A DNA stretch of 15,365 nt from the NCBI GenBank assembly GCA_002898615.1, contig BEIB01000015.1, positions 1 to 15,365 on the forward strand, given 5' to 3'. Of this stretch, positions 8,867 to 15,365 are shown piece by piece. Within the stretch, counting starts at the first letter, position 1. Each line of letters opens with the position of its first letter. Both the position numbers and the translations under genes were made by a program. The notes beneath the pieces are model-generated. The model had not been told where the DNA came from, ran no database searches, and saw only the letters and a program-made list of their open reading frames with translations. This DNA comes from a bacterium HR25. Lineage in GTDB: Bacteria > Chloroflexota > Dehalococcoidia > SM23-28-2 > HRbin24.

Positions 8867-11205
8867 ACGCCCTGGGCTACCTGGCGCTGGCCTGGCTGCT
8901 GGGCGTGGCGGCGGCAGCCTGGAGCGGTGGCGAGCCCTGGGCGGTGGTGGCCGCGGCGGCCCTGGTGGCCGTCCCGGCCGTCATCTGGCGGCCGCGGGCC
9001 GCCCTGGTCGCCCTCCTGGCCCTGGCGCTGACGCTCCTGGGAGGCTGGCGCTTCGCGTCCACGTTGCCCCGTCCTGGCGGAGAGCTGGTCCCCTGGGTGG
9101 AGTCCGGCCCCGTGCGTCTGCGGGCCGTGGTGGAGGACGGCCCGCAGGAGAGGCCGCTGTCCGTCCGCTACCGGCTCTCGGCGCAGGAGGTGCTGGAAGG
9201 GGGCCACTGGCGCCCGGTGGAGGGCAGCCTCCTCCTCACCACGGCACCCTTCCCTCGCTATCGCTACGGCGACCTCCTGGAGCTGGAGGGAGAGCTGCAA
9301 CGCCCGCCCTCCTTCCCCGATTTCGACTACCGCGCCCATCTGGAGCGTCAGGGCATAGTGGCCACCGTGGCCTTTCCGGAGGTGCGTCGCCTGGCCACCG
9401 GCGAGGGTAGCCCTCTCCAGTCTCGCCTGGTGGCCATGCGGGACGCCCTGGCCAGGGCCCTGGCCCGCGCCCTGCCGGAGCCGGAGGCGTCGCTGGCCCA
9501 GGGGGTGCTGTTGGGGAGGCGGGGCGCTCTGCCGGCGCAGGTCCTGGCGGCCCTGGACGCCACCGGCACCGCGCACCTGCTGGCTGTTTCCGGCCAGAAC
9601 GTGACGTTGCTGGCGGGGCTGGTGATGGGCGCCCTCTCCTGGCTGCTGGGGAGACGCCGTGCGGCCCTGCTGGCCCTGACGGTGGTGGCTGGCTACTGTC
9701 TGCTGGTGGGCGGCCAGCCGCCGGTGGTGCGGGCGGCCATCATGGGAGGGCTGTACATCCTCGCCCGGCTGTCGGGCCGGGCGGGGGCGGGGCCCCAGTC
9801 GCTGGTCCTGGCAGGGGCCGCCATGACCGCCCACGACCCGCAGGTGGTGGGCAGCGTCTCCTTCCAGCTCAGCTTCGCCGCCACGCTGGGGCTCATGGCG
9901 CTCTCGCCCCGGCTTATGGGCCTGGGTGAGCCCCGGCTGGCCCGCCTGGGCGGGAGGGCCGCCCTGCTGGGGCGCCCCCTCCTGGAGGTACTGGCGCTGA
10001 CGCTGGCGGCCATCGTCTTCACCCTGCCGCTGGTGGCCCTCAACTTCGAGCGGGTCTCCCTCGTCGCCCCCGTGGCGAACCTTCTGACGGTGCCCGCCTT
10101 TCCCCTCGTCCTGGTGACATCGGCCCTGACGGCGGCAGCAGGGCTCCTCTGGCCGGCGGCGTCTACCTTCCTGGGCTGGCTGGCCTGGCCCCCGGCGGCC
10201 TACACCCTCTGGGTTACACAGGGGCTGTCCCGCCTGCCCATGGCCATCGTGGCGGTAGAGGGCGTGGGGCTGGGCCATGCCATTGCCTACGCTCTGGCTC
10301 TGGGAGGCCTGCTCCTCCTCTGGCGGCCCGGGACAGCCCTGGGGCTGCCACAGCCCTCACCCGGAGCGCTGGCGGTCCTGGCGGCGCCGGCCGGCCTTTC
10401 CGCCCTGGCCCTGGCCGTCCTCTGGCTGGGGACGACGCCCGCGTCCCAGGGCCGGCTGGTGGTGACATTCCTGGACGTGGGCCAGGGAAGCGCCGTTCTG
10501 GTGGCCACACCCGCCGGCCATCGCCTCCTGATAGACGGCGGCCCCAGCGGCGAGGCCCTGGCCAGCGCCCTGGGCCGCAACCTCCCCTTCTGGCGACGCC
10601 ACCTGGATCTGGTGGTGCTCACCTCGCCCAGGGCCGGGCGGCTGACGGGGCTCATCGCCGCTCTGGAGCGCTATCAGGTGCGCTCCGTTCTGGCCACTCC
10701 CCAGGAGGGCCCGACAGTGACCTACCGCGTCTGGCGACGGGCGGTGGCTGAGGAGGGCCTCCCCTACCAGGTGGCCACGGCCGGCCTCAGGCTCGACCTG
10801 GGCGGGGCGACGCTGGAGGTGCTGCACCCGCCCGAAGGGGCCACAGCGGGCGGCCCGCTCCTCCTCCGCCTCTCCCTGGGGAGGGTGGCCTTCCTGCTGC
10901 CTTCGGAGGCAGACGCCCGGACGCAGGTCACCCTCCTCCGGGAGGGGGCCTCACTGCAGGCCGATCTGCTGCAGGTGCCCGGCACCGGCGGCGCAGGCGT
11001 CCTCTCTCCCCTGTTCCTTGAGGCGGTGGGGCCGCGGGTGGCGGTGGTATCGGCCGGGGCCGGCAACCGCTTCGGCCATCCCGCGCCGGAGACGCTGGCC
11101 CTCTTGCAGGGGCTGACCGTCTTCCGCACCGACCGGCACGGTGACGTGTCCTTCGAGACGGACGGCCAGCGTCTCTGGGTGAGGACGCGACGCCCTGCAC
11201 CGTAG
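8863..11205 (+). CDS. comEC: ComEC/Rec2 DNA-uptake channel with degenerate MBL domain
   Basis: Inner-membrane channel that carries single-stranded DNA into the cell during transformation. The 780-aa product starts at GTG 8863 inside the comEA stop. Membrane helices lie at 1-62, followed by an OB-like DUF4131 region at about 75-178. The competence core spans about 205-490, with AHLLAVSGQNVTLLAGL at 237-253 (SGLHV in many relatives) and many helices. A metallo-beta-lactamase-like domain runs from about 531 to 780. It keeps the fold marks VTFLDVGQG (534-542) and LLIDGGP (555-561), but LTSPRAGR at 586-593 replaces the usual LTHxDxDH. PSE at 680-682 replaces the usual TGD, and QVPGTGG at 704-710 replaces VPHHGS. 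Only one cysteine (C279) is present, so the OB-domain disulphide known from Bacillus ComEC is absent. The C-terminal nuclease is very likely inactive, while the channel looks intact. Confidence 0.93.
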   Translation: MNALGYLALAWLLGVAAAAWSGGEPWAVVAAAALVAVPAVIWRPRAALVALLALALTLLGGWRFASTLPRPGGELVPWVESGPVRLRAVVEDGPQERPLSVRYRLSAQEVLEGGHWRPVEGSLLLTTAPFPRYRYGDLLELEGELQRPPSFPDFDYRAHLERQGIVATVAFPEVRRLATGEGSPLQSRLVAMRDALARALARALPEPEASLAQGVLLGRRGALPAQVLAALDATGTAHLLAVSGQNVTLLAGLVMGALSWLLGRRRAALLALTVVAGYCLLVGGQPPVVRAAIMGGLYILARLSGRAGAGPQSLVLAGAAMTAHDPQVVGSVSFQLSFAATLGLMALSPRLMGLGEPRLARLGGRAALLGRPLLEVLALTLAAIVFTLPLVALNFERVSLVAPVANLLTVPAFPLVLVTSALTAAAGLLWPAASTFLGWLAWPPAAYTLWVTQGLSRLPMAIVAVEGVGLGHAIAYALALGGLLLLWRPGTALGLPQPSPGALAVLAAPAGLSALALAVLWLGTTPASQGRLVVTFLDVGQGSAVLVATPAGHRLLIDGGPSGEALASALGRNLPFWRRHLDLVVLTSPRAGRLTGLIAALERYQVRSVLATPQEGPTVTYRVWRRAVAEEGLPYQVATAGLRLDLGGATLEVLHPPEGATAGGPLLLRLSLGRVAFLLPSEADARTQVTLLREGASLQADLLQVPGTGGAGVLSPLFLEAVGPRVAVVSAGAGNRFGHPAPETLALLQGLTVFRTDRHGDVSFETDGQRLWVRTRRPAP

Positions 11206-11215
11206 GACGGCCACG

Positions 11216-11227
11216 TGCTATACTGGC
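11216..11227 (+). promoter_or_regulatory. Extended -10 promoter of rph
   Basis: TGCTATACTGGC contains a TGn-TATACT extended -10 (hexamer at 11219-11224) in the 30-nt gap between comEC and rph. The rph ATG at 11236 follows 11 nt after the hexamer, so any transcript from here has a leader of only about 4-5 nt. There is no clear -35 and no Shine-Dalgarno sequence. The same 12-mer at the same spacing precedes argF. Confidence 0.6.
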
Positions 11228-11235
11228 GGGCGCCC

Positions 11236-11967
11236 ATGATCAGGCCCGACGGCAGACGACCAGACCAGCTCAGGCCGGTGCGCATCGAGACTGGCGTCCT
11301 CGCCTTCGCCGAGGGCTCGGCCCTCATCGAGATGGGGATGACCCGCGTCCTCTGCGCCGTCACCGTGGAGGGGCGCGCCCCGCAGTTCGCCCGGGAGGCC
11401 GGCTCCGGCTGGGTGACGGCGGAATACGGCATGCTCCCCCGCTCTACCCAGCAGCGGACGCCCCGTGAGCGGGCCAGCGGCCGCACCTACGAGATCCAGC
11501 GTCTCATCGGCCGCTCGTTGCGGGCGGTCACCCAGCTTGACCTCCTGGGCGAGAGGACCTTCGTGGTGGACTGCGACGTGCTCCAGGCCGACGGAGGCAC
11601 TCGCACGGCGGCCATCACCGGGGCCTTCGTCGCCCTCTGCCAGGCCATGGACCGTCTGGTCCGGGAGGCTGCTCTGCCCTCCTTGCCTCTCAGGGGCCAG
11701 GTGGCGGCGGTGAGCGTCGGCATCGTGGACGGCATGCCCTTGCTGGACCTCTGCTACGAGGAGGACTTCCGGGCGGAGGTGGACCTGAACGTGGTGATGA
11801 CGGACGCCCTGGAGCTGGTGGAGCTGCAGGGGACAGCCGAGGGCCGCCCCTTCACCAGGAACGAGCTGGGGCGGCTGCTGGACCTGGCCCAGGGAGGGAT
11901 CCAGGAGCTGCTGGCCGTCCAGCGCCAGGCCCTGGCGGAGCTGGGCATACGGCTGCCGGGCCTGTGA
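11236..11967 (+). CDS. rph: Ribonuclease PH
   Basis: Phosphate-dependent 3'-5' exoribonuclease that trims tRNA 3' ends and degrades structured RNA; it works as a hexamer in the cytoplasm. The 243-aa product fits the family (about 237-255 aa). It starts with [13 protein letters not shown], shows [14 protein letters not shown] at 58-71, then [20 protein letters not shown] (77-96). The phosphate-binding GGTRTA is at 120-125 within [14 protein letters not shown], and acidic LDLCYEED is at 170-177. The frame stays open back to a GTG at 11215, but the ATG at 11236 matches the conserved family N-terminus, and the earlier start would sit inside the promoter element. It is the third gene on the plus strand, 30 nt after comEC, with its own extended -10. 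Its stop is one base from the stop of the converging HIT gene. The call is secure. Confidence 0.96.
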   Translation: MIRPDGRRPDQLRPVRIETGVLAFAEGSALIEMGMTRVLCAVTVEGRAPQFAREAGSGWVTAEYGMLPRSTQQRTPRERASGRTYEIQRLIGRSLRAVTQLDLLGERTFVVDCDVLQADGGTRTAAITGAFVALCQAMDRLVREAALPSLPLRGQVAAVSVGIVDGMPLLDLCYEEDFRAEVDLNVVMTDALELVELQGTAEGRPFTRNELGRLLDLAQGGIQELLAVQRQALAELGIRLPGL

Positions 11968-11968
11968 G

Positions 11969-12292
11969 CTACACGTATTCGCCCAGGAAGGTGCCGCCCA
12001 GGATGTGGACGTGGGCGTGCTCCTGGGACTGCATGGCGTCGAAGCCGAAATTGGAGAGGAGACGGAAGCCGTTGGGGCAGTGCTTCCGCCCCATCTCCAC
12101 CGCCACGCTCCCCACGCGCCCCATGTCCCGCCAGAGCTCCTCCTGGGTCATATGGGCCTTGGGGATGGCCAGCAGCATCACCGGCACCCAGCGCAGCCGG
12201 TTGCGAAAGACCATCACCTCGTCGTCCTCGTAGAGGACATCCGCTGGTTCCCGTTTGGCCACTATCTCGCAGAAGACGCAATAGCGCCCCAT
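11969..12292 (-). CDS. HIT-family nucleotide-binding protein
   Basis: Member of the histidine-triad superfamily: nucleotide hydrolases or transferases acting on AMP-linked or dinucleoside polyphosphate substrates. The 107-aa product is a compact single HIT domain. The signature EHAHVHILGG at 91-100 holds the triad (H92, H94, H96), the last being the expected AMP-accepting nucleophile. CVFC at 5-8 is the zinc-binding CxxC found in many Hint-type proteins, although I do not see the full set of additional zinc ligands. The FRNRLRWVPVMLLAIPKAH segment (29-47) corresponds to the family's substrate-side strand and loop. It starts 22 nt after the stop of the ThDP enzyme, so it probably shares its transcript. 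It converges on rph with one base between stops and no room for a separate terminator. The natural substrate cannot be read from sequence. Confidence 0.92.
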   Translation of the reverse strand: MGRYCVFCEIVAKREPADVLYEDDEVMVFRNRLRWVPVMLLAIPKAHMTQEELWRDMGRVGSVAVEMGRKHCPNGFRLLSNFGFDAMQSQEHAHVHILGGTFLGEYV

Positions 12293-12314
12293 GGTCGCAC
12301 GGCCCGGCGGGGGT

Positions 12315-13958
12315 CTACATGAAGTCGTAGCCGCCGTGGATGCCGGGCGGCTCCTGGTCGATGATGACGTTGACGCAGGCGGGCTTGCCGGAGGCGAAGG
12401 CCCGCTCCAGGGCCGGCCGGATCTGCTGCGGCTCTGTCACGAACTCGCCGTGGCCTCCCAGGCCGGCCACCACCAGGTCGTAACGGGCGTTGTCACCCAA
12501 GAGGGAGGCCACCACCCGCTCCTTGCCATACATCATCTTCTGGCCCACCGTGATCTGTCCCCACTGGCGGTCGTTCCCCACCACGGAGACCACGGGCATG
12601 TTGAAGCGGACGAAGGTGTCGAACTCGAAGCCGTTGAGGCCGAAGGTGCCGTCGCCGTTGACCATCAATATCCGCTTGCCCGGGTGGACACAGGAGAGGG
12701 CCATGCAGAAGCCGGTGCCCACGCCCAGGGTGCCGAAGGGGCCAGGGTCGTACCACTGCCCGGGGTGGTTGATGGGGAGCACCTGGGCCGCCAGGTTGAC
12801 GATGTCGCCACCGTCCCCGACCACGATGGTGTTCTCGTCCACGAAGGCGGCCAGCTCCTTGCACAGACGCAGGGGATGGATGGGCACCCGGTCCGAGTTC
12901 TCCCACTCCGCCCGCTGGGCCTTGATCTTCTCCTCCTCCTGCCGGAGGCCCTGCAGCCATTCGTCGTGCCGGAAGGTGCGCCCCTCCAGCTCCGCCAGGA
13001 GCATCTGGAGGGTGGCCTTGGCGTCCCCCTCGATGGCCAGGGTGAAGTCGCGGTTGCGCCCCAGCTCCGTGGGATCCAGGTCCACCTGAATGAGCTGGCA
13101 CTCCGGTGAGAAGCGCTTGCCGTAGGCCAGGCGGAAGTCCAGGGGCGTGCCGATGACCAGGGCGACATCGCACTTGGTGAGGGCGAGGCGACGGGTCCGG
13201 GAGAAGAAGAGGGGGTGCTCCTGGTGGATGGAGCCCCGCCCCATGCCGTTGAGGAAGACGGGCGCCTGGAGCTTTTCGATGAACTGGCGCAGCTCCTCGT
13301 GGGCCTCGTCCCAGTAGGTCTGAGAGCCAGCCATGACCAGGGGCCGCTCCGCCCGGGCCAGAAGCTGGGCCGCCTCCCTGACCAGGCGAGGGTCCGGGTA
13401 CTTGCGCCCGGTGGGCCGGTAGCGCTCCGGGAAGTAGACCTCGGCCTCCTCCACCTTCTGGAAGAGGACGTCCGAGGGTATCTCCAGGAAGGCCGGCCCC
13501 GGCCGGCCGCTCATGGCGTGACGGAAGGCGGTGGCGATGTACTCGGGGATGCGCTTCGTCTCGTAGACGCAGCGGGCCCACTTGGTGATGGGACGCAGCA
13601 GCTCCAGGTGGTCCATCTCCTGTAGGGCGCCCATCTCGAAGCGGTTGAGGGGGCTGCGGCCGCCGATGACCAGCATGGGGCTGCGGTTCATATAGGCGTT
13701 GGCGATGGCGGTGACGCAGTCGGTGACGCCGGGGCCGGCGGTGACGACGGCGACGCCACAGCGGCGCGTCGCCCTGGACCAGCCCTCGGCAGCGTGGCCG
13801 GCTGCCTGTTCGTGCCGGACGTCTATGACCCGCACACCCTCGTCCAGGCAGGCGTCGTAGATGGCCTGGACATGGCCGCCGCAGAGGGTGAAGATGACGT
13901 CCACCCCCTCCCGTTTGAGGGCCTTTACCACCAGGTCGCCTCCGTCTACCAGTGCCAT
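12315..13958 (-). CDS. ThDP-dependent decarboxylase/lyase (ALS / HACL-like)
   Basis: Thiamine-diphosphate enzyme of the acetolactate synthase, oxalyl-CoA decarboxylase and 2-hydroxyacyl-CoA lyase superfamily. The 547-aa product has all three domains. The N-terminal pyrimidine-binding domain contains VRHEQAAGHAAEG (48-59 region) with catalytic Glu50, followed by TAGPGVTDCVTAIANAYMN (73-91) and GRPGPAFLEIP. The central domain spans about 190-325. The C-terminal PP-binding domain has NGDGTFGLNGFEF (434-446) and VVGNDRQWGQ (459-468), i.e. GDG-(x)n-ND rather than the more common NN. The start at ATG 13958 is set by a GGGAGGT ribosome-binding site at 13963-13969. No small regulatory subunit (ilvN) or other branched-chain amino acid genes are near, so a biosynthetic acetolactate synthase is unlikely. 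A CoA-transferase gene upstream on the same strand makes a CoA-thioester substrate plausible. Superfamily certain, reaction open. Confidence 0.85.
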   Translation of the reverse strand: MALVDGGDLVVKALKREGVDVIFTLCGGHVQAIYDACLDEGVRVIDVRHEQAAGHAAEGWSRATRRCGVAVVTAGPGVTDCVTAIANAYMNRSPMLVIGGRSPLNRFEMGALQEMDHLELLRPITKWARCVYETKRIPEYIATAFRHAMSGRPGPAFLEIPSDVLFQKVEEAEVYFPERYRPTGRKYPDPRLVREAAQLLARAERPLVMAGSQTYWDEAHEELRQFIEKLQAPVFLNGMGRGSIHQEHPLFFSRTRRLALTKCDVALVIGTPLDFRLAYGKRFSPECQLIQVDLDPTELGRNRDFTLAIEGDAKATLQMLLAELEGRTFRHDEWLQGLRQEEEKIKAQRAEWENSDRVPIHPLRLCKELAAFVDENTIVVGDGGDIVNLAAQVLPINHPGQWYDPGPFGTLGVGTGFCMALSCVHPGKRILMVNGDGTFGLNGFEFDTFVRFNMPVVSVVGNDRQWGQITVGQKMMYGKERVVASLLGDNARYDLVVAGLGGHGEFVTEPQQIRPALERAFASGKPACVNVIIDQEPPGIHGGYDFM

Positions 13959-13962
13959 GGGG

Positions 13963-13969
13963 ACCTCCC
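13963..13969 (-). promoter_or_regulatory. Strong ribosome-binding site of the ThDP enzyme
   Basis: The minus strand reads GGGAGGT followed by four C residues and the ATG at 13958. It is the clearest Shine-Dalgarno sequence in the window and fixes the start of this gene. It contrasts with argF and rph, which have none. Confidence 0.7.
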
Positions 13970-13997
13970 GTGATGTGAACCGGCGCTTCGACCGTCT

Positions 13998-14003
13998 ATT
14001 TTA
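13998..14003 (-). promoter_or_regulatory. Possible -10 for the ThDP enzyme gene
   Basis: TAAAAT on the minus strand lies in the only clearly AT-rich stretch of the 94-nt gap between the 158-aa protein and the ThDP enzyme. It would give a leader of about 33 nt. I see no convincing -35 at the right spacing, so the call is tentative. Confidence 0.35.
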
Positions 14004-14032
14004 AACTATCCGCCCATCAAGGGGCCTGGGGG

Positions 14033-14054
14033 AGCGCCGCCCACGGGCGGCGCT
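14033..14054 (-). terminator. Perfect GC-rich inverted repeat after the 158-aa gene
   Basis: AGCGCCGCCC and its exact reverse complement are separated by two bases; in RNA this folds as a 9-bp stem with a 4-nt loop. On the minus strand it begins inside the TAG stop of the 158-aa gene (14053-14055). No U-run follows (the next bases are C-rich), so it is not a classical intrinsic terminator. It could attenuate transcription or protect the 3' end of the message. Confidence 0.4.
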
Positions 14055-14529
14055 ACTCTTCCTCTTCGGAGTCGTGGCCGCCCGGGCGGTCGGGCAGGAG
14101 GCCGGCCAGACCCAGGGAGGCCAGGGTGCCGGGGGCCTGGCGCTCCCTCTCCTCCAGGGCCAGGATGAGGCGACGGTCCAGCCGGGCACCCTCTGCCACC
14201 AGTTCGGCCACCCGCTGGGAGTGGGCCATGCTGGCCTGGAAATCGCCACAGCCGTAGGCCCGCACCTGAGAGACCAGGGCGGCGTCGGCCTCTATGGCGT
14301 GTCGAATGGCCTGCAAGAGGAGTCGGTGCACCTCCTCCAGCCCCTGTGGCGGCGTCGCCCCCTCCAGTGCCTGGAGGACGGGGACGAGAGCCTCCCGCCG
14401 GGAGCGGGCTAGAAACTCCTCCAGGGTCTCGCCGGCCTGGCGATAGACCGGCTCCTCCTCGGTCTGGCCGCCGTGGAGGACCTCGAAGGCGCGCCGGAAG
14501 AGACTGCCGTAACGCTCCTCGCTGCTCAC
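14053..14529 (-). CDS. Conserved-looking hypothetical protein, 158 aa
   Basis: I do not recognise this family. The 158-aa product starts at GTG 14529 (MSSEERYGSLFRRAFEVLHG) and looks soluble and almost wholly helical: no signal peptide, no membrane helix. Arg/Glu-rich amphipathic stretches lie at about 30-48, 63-85 and 105-130. It has a single cysteine (in AYGCGD) and a disordered acidic tail ending in DSEEEE. Codon use is as GC-rich as its neighbours, and the frame is uninterrupted between two good genes on the same strand, which supports a real gene. A TACAAT box (14536-14541) lies 6 nt before the GTG and no ribosome-binding site is seen, so it may be translated from a leaderless message. 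A perfect hairpin overlaps its stop. It lies between the CoA-transferase and ThDP genes, but a shared pathway is only a guess. Confidence 0.65.
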   Translation of the reverse strand: MSSEERYGSLFRRAFEVLHGGQTEEEPVYRQAGETLEEFLARSRREALVPVLQALEGATPPQGLEEVHRLLLQAIRHAIEADAALVSQVRAYGCGDFQASMAHSQRVAELVAEGARLDRRLILALEERERQAPGTLASLGLAGLLPDRPGGHDSEEEE

Positions 14530-14535
14530 GCCACC

Positions 14536-14541
14536 ATTGTA
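14536..14541 (-). promoter_or_regulatory. Possible -10 of the 158-aa gene (leaderless type)
   Basis: TACAAT on the minus strand is 6 nt before the GTG start at 14529, so transcription would begin at or next to the start codon. No good -35 and no Shine-Dalgarno sequence is visible. The rest of the 130-nt gap up to the CoA-transferase stop holds a 6-bp GC hairpin at 14564-14580 and nothing else I can interpret. Confidence 0.4.
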
Positions 14542-14659
14542 GCCCGGGAAGGGCGAAAGGGTACCGCCCGGCAGGGGCGGGCCTGCGCTTCACACCAGCC
14601 GTTTGAGCTCCAGCAGCCTCTCCGGGGAGCTCCTCATGCCAGGAACCGCGGCCGGCATA

Positions 14660-15365
14660 CTACTGCAGGACGCCCTCCATGACGAGCACGGCGATCTCCT
14701 CGTCGCTCAGGCCCAGCACCCGCTTGCACACCTGCTCCGTGTGCTGTCCCAGGAGGGGGGCAGGGGAGCGAGGGCCGCCCGGCGTGCGTGATAGGCGGAA
14801 GCCGGGACCATCGTAGGCAGTGCGGCCGGCCTCGGGGTGCTCCAGGTAGTGGTAGTAGCCGCGCTCGTGGAGGTGGGGGTCGCGATCCAGCAGGTCGGCG
14901 GCGCTCTGGACGACGCCGGCGGGGACGCCGGCCGCCTGGAGGGCCTCCATGACCGCCTCCGCCTCCTGCCGGGCCGTCCAGGCCTCGATGAGCCGGTCCA
15001 GCTCATCCTCGTGCTCCTTGCGGCCCAACAGGGTGGCGAAGCGGGCGTCCCGCACCCACTCCTCATCTACCGCCTGACAGAAGCGCTGCCACTGCTCGTC
15101 GTCGAAGACGGCGATGGCCACCCAGCGGTCGTCCCCCTGGCAGCGGTAGACGCCGTGGGGGGCGGCATAGGGGAGGCGGTTCCCCTGGCGCTCCTGGACG
15201 CGGCGGTTGGCCGTGTAGTCCAGCAGGGCGACGCCGATGACGTTGACGGAGGACTCCAGTTGGGCCACCTCTATGAGCTGCCCCTTGCCGGTCCGGTTGC
15301 GGTAGTGGAGGGCGGCCAGGGTGGCGATGAGGGCGTGGCCGGGGTTGACGACGTAATCGGTGTAG
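14660..15365 (-). CDS. Class III CoA-transferase (CaiB/BaiF family), 5' end missing
   Basis: C-terminal 234 residues of a family III CoA-transferase, which moves CoA between carboxylic acids through an enzyme-bound aspartyl thioester. The frame is open to the right window edge, so the N-terminal part lies outside. The first GTG in frame (15268) is internal: the sequence before it continues as YRNRTGKGQLIEVAQLE, the conserved RTGxGQxIxVA region of the family. By comparison with formyl-CoA transferase, the Asp encoded at 15356-15358 (in YTDY) is in the position of the catalytic aspartate. The rest contains PYAAPHGVYRCQGDDRWVA, the small-domain AAGVPAGVV segment and a C-terminal LLGQHTEQV...LGLSDEEI, all typical. 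The family is secure; substrates (oxalate/formyl, carnitine, succinate/hydroxyacid, others) cannot be told. It may act with the ThDP enzyme encoded further along this strand. Confidence 0.9.
   Translation of the reverse strand, partial: YTDYVVNPGHALIATLAALHYRNRTGKGQLIEVAQLESSVNVIGVALLDYTANRRVQERQGNRLPYAAPHGVYRCQGDDRWVAIAVFDDEQWQRFCQAVDEEWVRDARFATLLGRKEHEDELDRLIEAWTARQEAEAVMEALQAAGVPAGVVQSAADLLDRDPHLHERGYYHYLEHPEAGRTAYDGPGFRLSRTPGGPRSPAPLLGQHTEQVCKRVLGLSDEEIAVLVMEGVLQ

Noticed and set aside
8827..10278. A 483-codon open frame on the minus strand, antisense to comEC
   Set aside because: It is rich in Gln, Gly, Arg and His with no fold-like pattern, and lies fully antisense to a strongly supported ComEC. 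Long antisense frames are expected in such GC-rich DNA.
11215..11235. GTG start for rph at 11215
   Set aside because: The added seven residues are not part of the RNase PH N-terminus and the GTG lies inside the probable -10 element.
12493..13581. A 362-codon minus-strand frame inside the ThDP enzyme gene
   Set aside because: It is a Gly/Pro/His/Arg-rich shadow in another frame of a gene with complete family motifs.
14564..14580. A 6-bp GC hairpin as terminator of the CoA-transferase gene
   Set aside because: The stem is short, is about 80 nt past the stop and is followed by only three U residues within mixed sequence; not enough for a terminator call.
14590..14637. A 15-codon minus-strand frame (MRSSPERLLELKRLV) between the CoA-transferase and the 158-aa gene
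   Set aside because: It faintly recalls the start of a SHOCT-type motif but is too short and lacks a clear ribosome-binding site; chance is the simpler explanation.

Overview
The window is a very GC-rich, gene-dense piece of bacterial chromosome. It has short intergenic gaps and 4-nt start/stop overlaps. I see no tRNA, rRNA, insertion sequence, phage gene or CRISPR array. The protein style suggests a Chloroflexota-like lineage (Dehalococcoidia or Thermomicrobia relatives): an OTC with HDLP instead of HCLP, CdaA/CdaR without glmM, and ThDP and class III CoA-transferase genes side by side. That placement is an inference, not a proven assignment.

Region 1 (3-8150, minus strand) is a tight seven-gene run, read in the order kef-type antiporter, argF, cdaA, cdaR (YbbR), der, plsY, tldD. 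The last six look like one operon, with gaps of 2-19 nt or ATGA overlaps. argF also has its own near-leaderless promoter. The run combines cation efflux, arginine synthesis, c-di-AMP synthesis and its membrane regulator, ribosome assembly, phospholipid acylation and a TldD peptidase. The antiporter and diadenylate cyclase make biological sense together, because c-di-AMP is a K+ homeostasis signal.

Region 2 (8151-11967, plus strand) diverges from region 1 at a 179-nt intergenic stretch holding a near-consensus sigma-70 promoter. It encodes comEA and comEC (DNA uptake, 4-nt overlap) and then rph (RNase PH) behind its own extended -10 element. The C-terminal metallo-beta-lactamase domain of ComEC has lost essentially all its metal ligands.

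Region 3 (11969-15365, minus strand) converges on rph with a one-base gap. Reading from the right edge, it holds a 5'-truncated class III (CaiB/BaiF) CoA-transferase, an unrecognised 158-aa acidic-tailed protein, a ThDP-dependent lyase/decarboxylase of the acetolactate synthase / oxalyl-CoA decarboxylase / 2-hydroxyacyl-CoA lyase superfamily, and a HIT-family protein. The CoA-transferase and ThDP enzyme could form a CoA-activated 2-hydroxy- or oxo-acid pathway; this is the most metabolically open part of the window.

Most of the window is ordinary housekeeping. I found no clear-cut new defence or mobile system. The best leads are the degenerate ComEC nuclease domain, the altered OTC active-site motifs, the near-leaderless promoter element shared by argF and rph, and the CoA-transferase/ThDP neighbourhood.
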